From positions 1 to 64,000 of the forward strand of contig NZ_LRPB01000003.1 in the NCBI RefSeq assembly GCF_001592945.1: a stretch of DNA of 64,000 nt. Direction: 5' to 3'. Shown here one piece after another: positions 45,635-53,057 of this stretch. The translations under genes were made by a program, and so were the position numbers. This DNA is from Roseivirga seohaensis. GTDB taxonomy: Bacteria > Bacteroidota > Bacteroidia > Cytophagales > Cyclobacteriaceae. A model generated the notes under the pieces. The model was not told the origin of the DNA. It did no database searches and was given only the letters and a program-made list of their open reading frames with translations. The number at the start of each line of letters is the position of its first letter. Positions within the stretch are counted from its first letter, which is position 1.

Positions 45635-45907
45635 TTATTACATATTTTTTTTTATTTTGCACTTTATACACTTCATACGCCTTCTATAAGGTATTACCAT
45701 ACGTATTCTATATTCATTTAATATTTTAAAACTAAGAAGACTATAGTTGTTTTCAATACTTCACTATGAAAGACAGAGTGGCTAATCACTCTTATGTAGA
45801 AGATATTCTCCCACACAAACACAACCCTAAGCCACTAAATACGATTAAGAACAAAAACCTCATTTTGATATAGAAAAATAAATACATTTATATAACCGCA
45901 TAAACAG
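45635..45907. other. AT-rich intergenic DNA between divergent promoters
   Basis: About 270 bp with no open frame beyond short random ones. A small hairpin AGAGTG/CACTCT lies near 45775-45795, and several T runs and TATT-rich stretches are present. No further recognisable signal. Confidence 0.5.
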
Positions 45908-45939
45908 TTTTCAATAACTAAACTAAAGGTCTACCTTTG
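45908..45939 (+). promoter_or_regulatory. sucA operon promoter
   Basis: TTTT (45908-45911) as an approximate -33 box, 20 nt, and TACCTTTG (45932-45939) as an exact -7 box. It lies inside the long upstream open frame starting at TTG 45937, so the ATG at 45967 is taken as the sucA start. Confidence 0.62.
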
Positions 45940-45966
45940 GTACTCATAAGAGGCAAACACCTGTTC

Positions 45967-48717
45967 ATGGATAATTATTCTTATTTAAGCAATGCAGATC
46001 CTAAGGCTTTAGAAGCCCTTTATCAGCAATTCAAAAATGACCCCAACAGTATTGATGAGGGTTGGAAAAAATTTTTCGAAGGTTTTGAGTTCGCTCAAAC
46101 GGAGTATTCAATGCTACCAGATGGTCAGGCTTCGAGCACTGCTCAAACTACAACTGGTACTAATACCGTTTCTGACAAAGAGGTTCAGGTAAGAAACCTG
46201 ATCCATGCTTACAGAACTAGAGCGCACCTAAGGTCTAAAACCAACCCTGTTAGGGAAAGAAAAGATAGAAAACCAATTCTTGATTTGGCTGACTTCAACT
46301 TAAGTGAGTCAGACTTAGATACTCAATTCATCTCTGGTGAAGAGTTGGGAATTGGCAAAGCACCTTTAAGAAAAATCATTGAAACACTTAAATACATATA
46401 TGAAGGAACTGTCGGCTTCGAATACATGTATGTTCGTGATCCAGAGAAACTAAAGTGGCTTAGAGAGAAAATTGAAAAAGATGCGCTTTCATTTAAGCCG
46501 TCTCATGCCCAGCGCGAAAGAATTCTTAGCAAGCTTAACGAAGCCGTAGTTTTCGAAAACTTTCTTCACACCAAATACTTGGGCCAGAAAAGATTCTCTT
46601 TGGAAGGTGGTGAAACTACAATCGCTGCATTGGATGCTATTATTAATAAAGGTGCCGAACTTGGTGTTAAAGAAGTAATGATTGGAATGGCCCACCGTGG
46701 CCGTTTAAATGTTTTGGCTAATATTATGGGCAAAACCTATGAACAAATCTTTAGCGAATTTGAAGGCAACTCTACACCAGACCTTACTATGGGCGATGGT
46801 GACGTTAAATATCACATGGGATTTTCGAGCCAAATTACTGCGGTAAATGGCGAAAAAGTTGAACTTAAACTAGCACCTAACCCTTCTCACTTAGAAGCAG
46901 TAAACCCGGTGGTTGAAGGCTTTGTAAGGGCCAAAGGTGATGAGGAATACAATAGAGACCGCTCTAAAATACTACCAATCCTTATTCACGGTGATGCAGC
47001 CGTTGCAGCTCAAGGTATAGTATATGAGGTTACTCAAATGGGTAATCTTGAAGGCTACAATACAGGCGGAACTATCCACTTTGTAATTAATAACCAAGTT
47101 GGTTTTACTACCGACTTTGACGATGCTCGTTCAAGTATCTATTGTACTGATGTAGCAAAAATTATTGACGCACCTGTACTTCATGTTAATGGTGATGATC
47201 CAGAAGCGGTAGTGTTCTGCGTTCAGTTTGCTACTGAGTACAGACAAAAATTTGGTGAAGATATTTTCGTGGACATGGTTTGCTACCGTAGACACGGCCA
47301 CAACGAAAGCGATGAACCTAAGTTCACACAGCCTTCACTATATAATGTGATTTCAAAACACCCTAACCCACGCGAGGTTTACAATAAACAACTCATTGAA
47401 AAGGGAGAAATTGAAGCCGCTCTAGCTAAGAAATTAGACAAAGAATTTAGAGCATTGCTTCAAGATAGACTCAATTTGGTGAAGCAAAAGCCACTTCCGT
47501 ACATCTACCAACCTTTGGAAGAAGAATGGAGGAACTTGAGAAGATCTAAACCAGAGGATTTTGAACAGTCTCCAGAAACTGGAATTTCAAATGATACGCT
47601 CAAGAAAGTAGCGGACGCCTTAACTACTATTCCAAAAGGATTTAAGCCTTTAAAGCAAATCGAAAAGCAGCTAAAACAACGTAAGGACATGTTCTTCAAA
47701 GAGAAGTCTTTGAACTGGGCCGCTGGTGAACTTCTGGCTTACGGCTCGCTTCTATTGGATGGTAAGAAAGTACGTTTAACCGGTCAAGATGTGCAAAGAG
47801 GAACTTTTTCACACAGACACGCTGTATTGCATGATGCCAACACCAACGAAGCCTACAATAGCTTAAACCATCTTGGAGCAGATAACAAATTCGAGATTTA
47901 TAACTCTCTGCTTTCAGAATTTGGCGTAATGGGCTTTGAATTTGGCTATGCCATGGCAAACCCAAATGCTCTTACATTGTGGGAAGGCCAGTTCGGTGAT
48001 TTTGCCAACGGTGCCCAAGTAATGGTAGATCAGTTCATTTCATGTTCTGAAACCAAATGGCAACGCATGAATGGAATGGTACTTCTTTTACCACATGGTT
48101 ATGAAGGTCAAGGCCCAGAGCATTCAAACGCAAGACCTGAGCGTTACTTACAGTTGAGCGCTGAATACAACATGGTAGTGGCCAATATTACCACTCCGGC
48201 CAACTTCTTCCACGCATTGAGAAGACAGCTGACATGGGAATTCAGAAAACCATTGGTGGTGATGTCGCCTAAATCTTTATTGCGCCATCCTAAGGTAGTT
48301 TCACCGGTGGAAGATTTTACTTCAGGTCGTTTCCAAGAGGTAATTGGCGATGACTATGCAACTGCTAAATCTGTAAAACGTGTTCTTCTTTGTTCAGGAA
48401 AAATCTACTACGATTTGCTTGAGCGCCAAGAAGCAGACAAGCGTAAGGATGTGGCTATAGTGAGGGTTGAGCAAATTCAGCCATTCCCAACTAATCAAGT
48501 GAACGAAATCCTAAGCCAATATAAAGGTGCGGAAGTTTTCTGGGTACAAGAAGAGCCTGAAAACATGGGTTACTGGTCGTTTATATTAAGAGCCTATAAA
48601 GACAAAGTCCTTACATTAATATCTCGTAAAGCGAGTGCTTCACCTGCAACAGGCTACGCTAAAGTACACGCTGCCGAACAAGAAAAATTAGTCGATCAAG
48701 CTTTCGCAAAAAATTAA
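45967..48717 (+). CDS. sucA: 2-oxoglutarate dehydrogenase E1 component
   Basis: A 916-residue thiamine-diphosphate enzyme that decarboxylates 2-oxoglutarate and passes succinyl to the E2 lipoyl arm. The start MDNYSYLSNADPKALEALYQQFKNDP is the standard short Bacteroidota N-terminus. Key blocks: GMAHRGRLNVLANIMGK, HGDAAVAAQGIVYE (ThDP Mg motif GDxA...N region), NNQVGFTT and CYRRHGHNESDEP. The E2 gene follows after 6 nt, then E3. Confidence 0.95.
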   Translation: MDNYSYLSNADPKALEALYQQFKNDPNSIDEGWKKFFEGFEFAQTEYSMLPDGQASSTAQTTTGTNTVSDKEVQVRNLIHAYRTRAHLRSKTNPVRERKDRKPILDLADFNLSESDLDTQFISGEELGIGKAPLRKIIETLKYIYEGTVGFEYMYVRDPEKLKWLREKIEKDALSFKPSHAQRERILSKLNEAVVFENFLHTKYLGQKRFSLEGGETTIAALDAIINKGAELGVKEVMIGMAHRGRLNVLANIMGKTYEQIFSEFEGNSTPDLTMGDGDVKYHMGFSSQITAVNGEKVELKLAPNPSHLEAVNPVVEGFVRAKGDEEYNRDRSKILPILIHGDAAVAAQGIVYEVTQMGNLEGYNTGGTIHFVINNQVGFTTDFDDARSSIYCTDVAKIIDAPVLHVNGDDPEAVVFCVQFATEYRQKFGEDIFVDMVCYRRHGHNESDEPKFTQPSLYNVISKHPNPREVYNKQLIEKGEIEAALAKKLDKEFRALLQDRLNLVKQKPLPYIYQPLEEEWRNLRRSKPEDFEQSPETGISNDTLKKVADALTTIPKGFKPLKQIEKQLKQRKDMFFKEKSLNWAAGELLAYGSLLLDGKKVRLTGQDVQRGTFSHRHAVLHDANTNEAYNSLNHLGADNKFEIYNSLLSEFGVMGFEFGYAMANPNALTLWEGQFGDFANGAQVMVDQFISCSETKWQRMNGMVLLLPHGYEGQGPEHSNARPERYLQLSAEYNMVVANITTPANFFHALRRQLTWEFRKPLVVMSPKSLLRHPKVVSPVEDFTSGRFQEVIGDDYATAKSVKRVLLCSGKIYYDLLERQEADKRKDVAIVRVEQIQPFPTNQVNEILSQYKGAEVFWVQEEPENMGYWSFILRAYKDKVLTLISRKASASPATGYAKVHAAEQEKLVDQAFAKN

Positions 48718-48723
48718 AAAATC

Positions 48724-50259
48724 ATGAGTCTTGAAATCAAAGTACCTACCGTTGGAGAGTCAATAACCGAGGTTACAATTGCCCAATGGTTCAAAAAAGA
48801 AGGAGAGTCTGTAGAAATGGACGAAGTTATTTGTGAGCTAGAATCAGACAAAGCCACATTTGAACTAAATGCCGAAGCTGCAGGTAAATTGCACATTATT
48901 GCCCAAGAAGGCGAAACGTTAGAAATTGGTGCGACCATCTGTGAAATTGACACAGATGCAGCTGGAAGTAGCGCCCCTGCTCCAGAAAAAGAAGCTCCGA
49001 AAGCTGAAGCCAAAGAAAGTACTGGCCCTAAATCTACTGGTGAAACTAAAGAAATGATTGTTCCTACTGTAGGCGAATCTATTACTGAAGTAACCATTTC
49101 TAGCTGGTTGAAAAACACTGGCGATTATGTAGAGCTTGACGAGATTATTGCTGAAGTAGATTCGGACAAAGCAACTTTTGAATTGCCTGCCGAAGCATCG
49201 GGTATACTTACCATTATTGCAGAAGAAGGCGACACTATCGAAATCGGTGCAACGATTTGTAAAATTGAGGTAACCGAAGGTGGTGCCCCTGCTAAATCTG
49301 AAGCAAAAGTAGCATCTGGTGCTGCTCCTGCTTCTCAATCTGCTTCACAAGATCAAACTTACGCTACAGGCCATGCCTCTCCTGCAGCGGCTAAAATTTT
49401 AGCTGAAAAAGGTATTGACCCTAAATCAGTTAAAGGAACAGGCGTTGATGGTAGAATTACCAAAGAAGATGCAGAAAGTGCTCAAAAATCGGCACCAGCG
49501 CCTAAAGCAGCGGAAAGCAAAAAAGAAGATTCAGCTCCAGCCATTAGTGTTCCAGGTGGACGTAATGAAAGTAGAGAGCGCATGTCGGCTTTAAGAAAAA
49601 CAGTGGCCAAGCGTTTGGTTTCAGTGAAAAACGAAACTGCAATGCTTACTACCTTCAACGAAGTGAACATGAAACCTATCATGGACATTCGTAAAAAGTA
49701 CAAAGATTCGTTTAAAGAGAAGCACGAGATTGGCTTAGGCTTTATGTCGTTCTTTACCAAAGCGGTAACTATGGCGGCCAAAGACTGGCCAGCTGTAAAC
49801 GCTCAAATTGATGGTAACGAAATCGTTTACCATGATTTCGTAGACGTTTCTATTGCCGTTTCAGCCCCGAAAGGTTTGATGGTTCCTGTAATCAGAAATG
49901 CAGAAAGCATGAGCTTCGACCAAATTGAAAAAGAAGTAATGAGGTTGGCCATGAAAGCGAGAGATGGTAAACTTACGATTGAGGAAATGACTGGAGGAAC
50001 CTTCACAATTACTAATGGAGGTATTTTCGGTTCTATGCTTTCAACACCAATTATCAATGCTCCGCAGTCGGCTATTTTGGGAATGCACAACATTGTAGAG
50101 CGCCCAATGGCAGTAAATGGTCAGGTTGAAATTCTTCCTATTATGTACTTAGCCCTTTCTTACGATCACAGAATTGTGGACGGAAGAGAGTCGGTAAGCT
50201 TCTTAGTAAGAGTGAAAGAATTACTAGAAGATCCAACAAGATTATTATTAGGAGTATAA
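48724..50259 (+). CDS. sucB: Dihydrolipoyllysine succinyltransferase (E2) with two lipoyl domains
   Basis: A 511-residue E2 of the 2-oxoglutarate dehydrogenase complex. Order: lipoyl domain 1 (residues 2-77, lipoyl Lys43 in ESDKATF), Ala/Pro/Glu linker, lipoyl domain 2 (about 109-184, Lys149 in DSDKATF), linker, peripheral subunit-binding domain ([15 protein letters not shown] ... [10 protein letters not shown], about 217-250), and the catalytic domain with [15 protein letters not shown] (His and Asp). Most E2o proteins have one lipoyl domain. Between sucA (6 nt) and lpdA (30 nt). Confidence 0.93.
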   Translation: MSLEIKVPTVGESITEVTIAQWFKKEGESVEMDEVICELESDKATFELNAEAAGKLHIIAQEGETLEIGATICEIDTDAAGSSAPAPEKEAPKAEAKESTGPKSTGETKEMIVPTVGESITEVTISSWLKNTGDYVELDEIIAEVDSDKATFELPAEASGILTIIAEEGDTIEIGATICKIEVTEGGAPAKSEAKVASGAAPASQSASQDQTYATGHASPAAAKILAEKGIDPKSVKGTGVDGRITKEDAESAQKSAPAPKAAESKKEDSAPAISVPGGRNESRERMSALRKTVAKRLVSVKNETAMLTTFNEVNMKPIMDIRKKYKDSFKEKHEIGLGFMSFFTKAVTMAAKDWPAVNAQIDGNEIVYHDFVDVSIAVSAPKGLMVPVIRNAESMSFDQIEKEVMRLAMKARDGKLTIEEMTGGTFTITNGGIFGSMLSTPIINAPQSAILGMHNIVERPMAVNGQVEILPIMYLALSYDHRIVDGRESVSFLVRVKELLEDPTRLLLGV

Positions 50260-50289
50260 ATCTAAAATCAAACATCCAAAATCGTAGAT

Positions 50290-51690
50290 ATGAAATATGA
50301 TGTAACAGTGATTGGTTCGGGACCCGGTGGTTATGTAGCGGCAATTCGTTGCGCACAACTGGGAATGAAAACGGCCATCATCGAAAAATACGATACATTA
50401 GGTGGTACTTGCTTAAACGTAGGTTGTATTCCTTCAAAAGCATTACTCGATTCTTCAGAACATTACCATAACGCAGCGCACACCTTTAAAACGCACGGCA
50501 TTGAATTAGATAACCTTAAGGTAAACCTAAAGCAAATGATCGATCGCAAAGCAGGTGTGGTAACCGATAACGTGAATGGCATTGCCTTCTTAATGAAGAA
50601 GAACAAAATTGATGTTCACACGGGTGTTGGATCGTTCATCGATAAAAACAACATCAAAGTAACCGACAAAGACGGTAAAGAAACCAAGCTTGAAACGGAT
50701 AAAGTTATTATTGCTACGGGTTCAAAACCTTCTTCGCTTCCTTTCATCACAATTGATAAAAAGCGTGTCATTACTTCTACCGAAGCCTTAGAACTTAAAG
50801 AAGTGCCAAAACACATGATCGTGATTGGTGGTGGTGTAATCGGTATGGAGTTAGGTTCGGTGTATGCCCGTTTGGGTGCCGAAGTTTCTGTGGTGGAATA
50901 CATGGATTCGCTTATCCCAACGATGGACAGCACTATGGGGCGTGAGTTGAAGAAATCATTGAAAAAACTCGGTTTCAACTTCTACTTAGGACATAAAGTA
51001 ACCGAGGTAAAAGGCACAGCGAAAAACGTAACTGTTAAAGCTGAAAACAGCAAAGGCGAAACTGTTGAACTGAACGCAGATTACTGCTTGGTTTCAATTG
51101 GAAGAAAACCTTATACCGAAGGTTTGGGGTTAGAAAACATTGGCATTACGCCAGATGATCGCGGCAGAATTGAGGTTGACGAGCATTTAAAAACCAAAGT
51201 GGACAATGTATATGCCATTGGTGATGTAATCAAAGGCGCCATGTTAGCCCATAAGGCTGAAGAAGAAGGCGTTTTTGTTGCAGAAACTATTATGGGACAA
51301 AAGCCACACATCAATTACAACCTAATTCCTGGTGTGGTGTATACTTGGCCAGAAGTGGCTGCTGTAGGTTATACTGAAGAGCAGTTGAAAGAAAAAGGAG
51401 TTGAATACAAAACTGGTTCTTTCCCTTTCAAAGCCTCAGGTCGTGCTCGTGCTTCAATGGACACTGACGGTTTAGTAAAAGTATTGGCTGATAAAAAGAC
51501 CGATGAAATTCTTGGCGTACATATGATTGGACCAAGAACAGCAGACATGATTGCTGAGGCCGTTGTAGCCATGGAGTTCAGGGCAAGTGCCGAAGACATT
51601 GCAAGAATGTCGCATGCGCACCCAACTTATACCGAAGCTTTCAAAGAGGCTTGTTTAGCAGCAACTGACAATAGAGCGTTGCACATTTAG
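50290..51690 (+). CDS. lpdA: Dihydrolipoyl dehydrogenase (E3)
   Basis: A 466-residue FAD/NAD disulfide oxidoreductase reoxidising lipoyl arms. FAD motif GSGPGGYVAAIRCAQLG, redox disulfide GGTCLNVGCIPSKALL (Cys about 42 and 47), NAD motif GGGVIGMELGSVYARLG, second FAD motif VYAIGDVIKGAMLAHKAEEEG, and the catalytic HAHPTYTE at the C-terminus. Its place in the sucA-sucB operon makes it the dedicated E3, although it may also serve pyruvate dehydrogenase. Confidence 0.95.
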   Translation: MKYDVTVIGSGPGGYVAAIRCAQLGMKTAIIEKYDTLGGTCLNVGCIPSKALLDSSEHYHNAAHTFKTHGIELDNLKVNLKQMIDRKAGVVTDNVNGIAFLMKKNKIDVHTGVGSFIDKNNIKVTDKDGKETKLETDKVIIATGSKPSSLPFITIDKKRVITSTEALELKEVPKHMIVIGGGVIGMELGSVYARLGAEVSVVEYMDSLIPTMDSTMGRELKKSLKKLGFNFYLGHKVTEVKGTAKNVTVKAENSKGETVELNADYCLVSIGRKPYTEGLGLENIGITPDDRGRIEVDEHLKTKVDNVYAIGDVIKGAMLAHKAEEEGVFVAETIMGQKPHINYNLIPGVVYTWPEVAAVGYTEEQLKEKGVEYKTGSFPFKASGRARASMDTDGLVKVLADKKTDEILGVHMIGPRTADMIAEAVVAMEFRASAEDIARMSHAHPTYTEAFKEACLAATDNRALHI

Positions 51691-51714
51691 ACAAAACTTA
51701 CATAGCATAAAATA

Positions 51715-51750
51715 AGAGAAGGCCGTCAAATGACGGCCTTCTCTATTTTT
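51715..51750 (+). terminator. Terminator of the sucA-sucB-lpdA operon
   Basis: AGAGAAGGCCGTCA pairs perfectly (14 bp) with TGACGGCCTTCTCT around a 2-nt loop, followed by ATTTTT. A very strong intrinsic terminator 24 nt past the lpdA stop. Confidence 0.95.
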
Positions 51751-51791
51751 AACCTAAAAACTCAACTCAACTTTTATTAAAACTCAATTTC

Positions 51792-52232
51792 TTATTGTTG
51801 CCCCTTTATTTCTGCGTTCAACTTTCTGTTTAAACTAAAAAAACTAACCTCCGATGAATTATTATTTTGAAGGGACTGTAAGCCCTCAAGCGTCTTCATT
51901 TCGTAAGTCTTGAATTGTGCAGCTACATAAACTGTATCATTATCACTGTTCAAGTATCCAAATGAAAAGCGAATATCTCCATCGCAACTGAAGTCGAATA
52001 TTTCCTTCTCTTCATTATCAATTTTCATTTTTATTCCCTTTTCAATTTTCGAGAATTGAAAAAGAACCTTCTCTTCATCTAAAGCTTCCCATTCCCCCAT
52101 CAAAGCCTCTTTTAGGTTTTCATTTCTTGAATCGAAAAATCCGTTTCCTGAAACCCTTGCTCCCTGACAGCCACTTATTAATATGGATAAATAAAAGACT
52201 AAAGCCATAGCCGATTTTGAGTACTTATTCAT
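51792..52232 (-). CDS. Small lipoprotein of unknown function
   Basis: A 146-residue protein with lipobox LISGC (Cys22) after a signal. Mature part: short Ser/Asn linker, LKEALMGEWEALDEEKVLFQFSKIEKGIKMKI and DFSCDGDIRFSFGYLNSDNDTVYVAAQFKT, suggesting a small beta barrel of the lipocalin-like sort that starts with G-x-W. No family recognised. Convergent with the operon terminator upstream; no partner gene is obvious. Confidence 0.6.
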   Translation of the reverse strand: MNKYSKSAMALVFYLSILISGCQGARVSGNGFFDSRNENLKEALMGEWEALDEEKVLFQFSKIEKGIKMKIDNEEKEIFDFSCDGDIRFSFGYLNSDNDTVYVAAQFKTYEMKTLEGLQSLQNNNSSEVSFFSLNRKLNAEIKGQQ

Positions 52233-52387
52233 GTCTTAAGAGTTGGTCAGTTATCATTTACCAAACACTAAGCCATATATAAAATCAGCCAAAAGAGGAA
52301 GAGGTGAGAGGTTTTAAAAACTATTCCTACCCACTATGGGATAAAATTCCCAATTTTAGAATCAGACTCAACAAAGTGATGTTTACA

Positions 52388-52414
52388 TAAAAAAACCTGC
52401 TGTTCAGCAGGTTT
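52388..52414 (-). terminator. Terminator of the lipoprotein gene at 52446
   Basis: AAACCTGCTG and CAGCAGGTTT form a 10-bp stem with a 2-nt loop; on the minus strand a run of T residues follows. It is 31 nt past the stop codon. Confidence 0.88.
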
Positions 52415-52445
52415 CTAATGATTAATAAAAATAGTTAGAGCTAGC

Positions 52446-52865
52446 CTATTTTGATTTACGCGTGGCTTGCACTGGGAAAGAGTCAGCCCCCATATTTACG
52501 TATCCAGCCATACTTTCGCCATCAAAAGTACCCTCAATACTTGCTGTAGTACCCATAACATCAATAGAGCCAGAAAAAGCATTACCTACCACTGTAAATC
52601 CAGTTACATTCAATGTCCCGAATTGATCAGTTTCCATCACTGCAGCATAAAGACCATTATCTCCTGTAATTCTCATTATTCCATAGCTATCGGTATCAGG
52701 GGTTTGCACGGTATAATCCCAAACTCCTCTTGGGTCATAAGCTTTTTCTTTGGCCTTCTTTTCCACCTTAGCAGTAGCCGATGCTTTTCCTGATGCACAG
52801 CCTACGATAGAAACCGCTAAAAGCAAGCTTAAAGTAAGTGTTAAAAGTGACTTCAAATTTTTCAT
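52446..52865 (-). CDS. Small lipoprotein of unknown function
   Basis: A 139-residue lipoprotein (lipobox IVGCASG, Cys23) with a Lys-rich linker and a beta-rich body (DPRGVWDYTVQTPDTDSYGIMRITG ... NVTGFTVVGNAF ... SIEGTFDGESMAGYVNMG). The alternation of Gly and hydrophobic residues resembles small beta-barrel envelope proteins. No enzyme motif. It precedes the carB promoter region on the opposite strand. Confidence 0.6.
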   Translation of the reverse strand: MKNLKSLLTLTLSLLLAVSIVGCASGKASATAKVEKKAKEKAYDPRGVWDYTVQTPDTDSYGIMRITGDNGLYAAVMETDQFGTLNVTGFTVVGNAFSGSIDVMGTTASIEGTFDGESMAGYVNMGADSFPVQATRKSK

Positions 52866-52985
52866 AGTGTTGTTTGTTAGTATAAAATGTTCATCTGAAT
52901 TTAAGCTTTTTTTCTTTCTGCCTTTCTGAAAACTTTTAGAATTTCAGCCTTAGATACCAAATCTAAGAATAAGCTTTCCATTGGT

Positions 52986-53015
52986 TTTGATTATAAGTTT
53001 TACGCTATAACTTTG
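52986..53015 (+). promoter_or_regulatory. carB promoter
   Basis: TTTG (52986-52989), an 18-nt spacer and TAACTTTG (53008-53015) fit the Bacteroidota consensus. The transcript would have a leader of about 35 nt before the ATG at 53058. Confidence 0.72.
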
Positions 53016-53057
53016 TGCCAATTTACACCCTAGTAAAACCGCACGTACCCCTTACAA

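Noticed and set aside
45937-45966. TTG start of SucA ten codons upstream
   Set aside because: The TTG is inside the -7 box TACCTTTG; the ATG at 45967 gives the normal N-terminus.
49109-49250. Possible assembly duplication of the lipoyl domain
   Set aside because: The two domains differ at many codons, so this is an old domain duplication rather than an assembly artefact.
48714-49338. Open frames antisense to sucB
   Set aside because: They mirror the repeated, Ala/Glu-biased lipoyl and linker region on the other strand and have no independent support.
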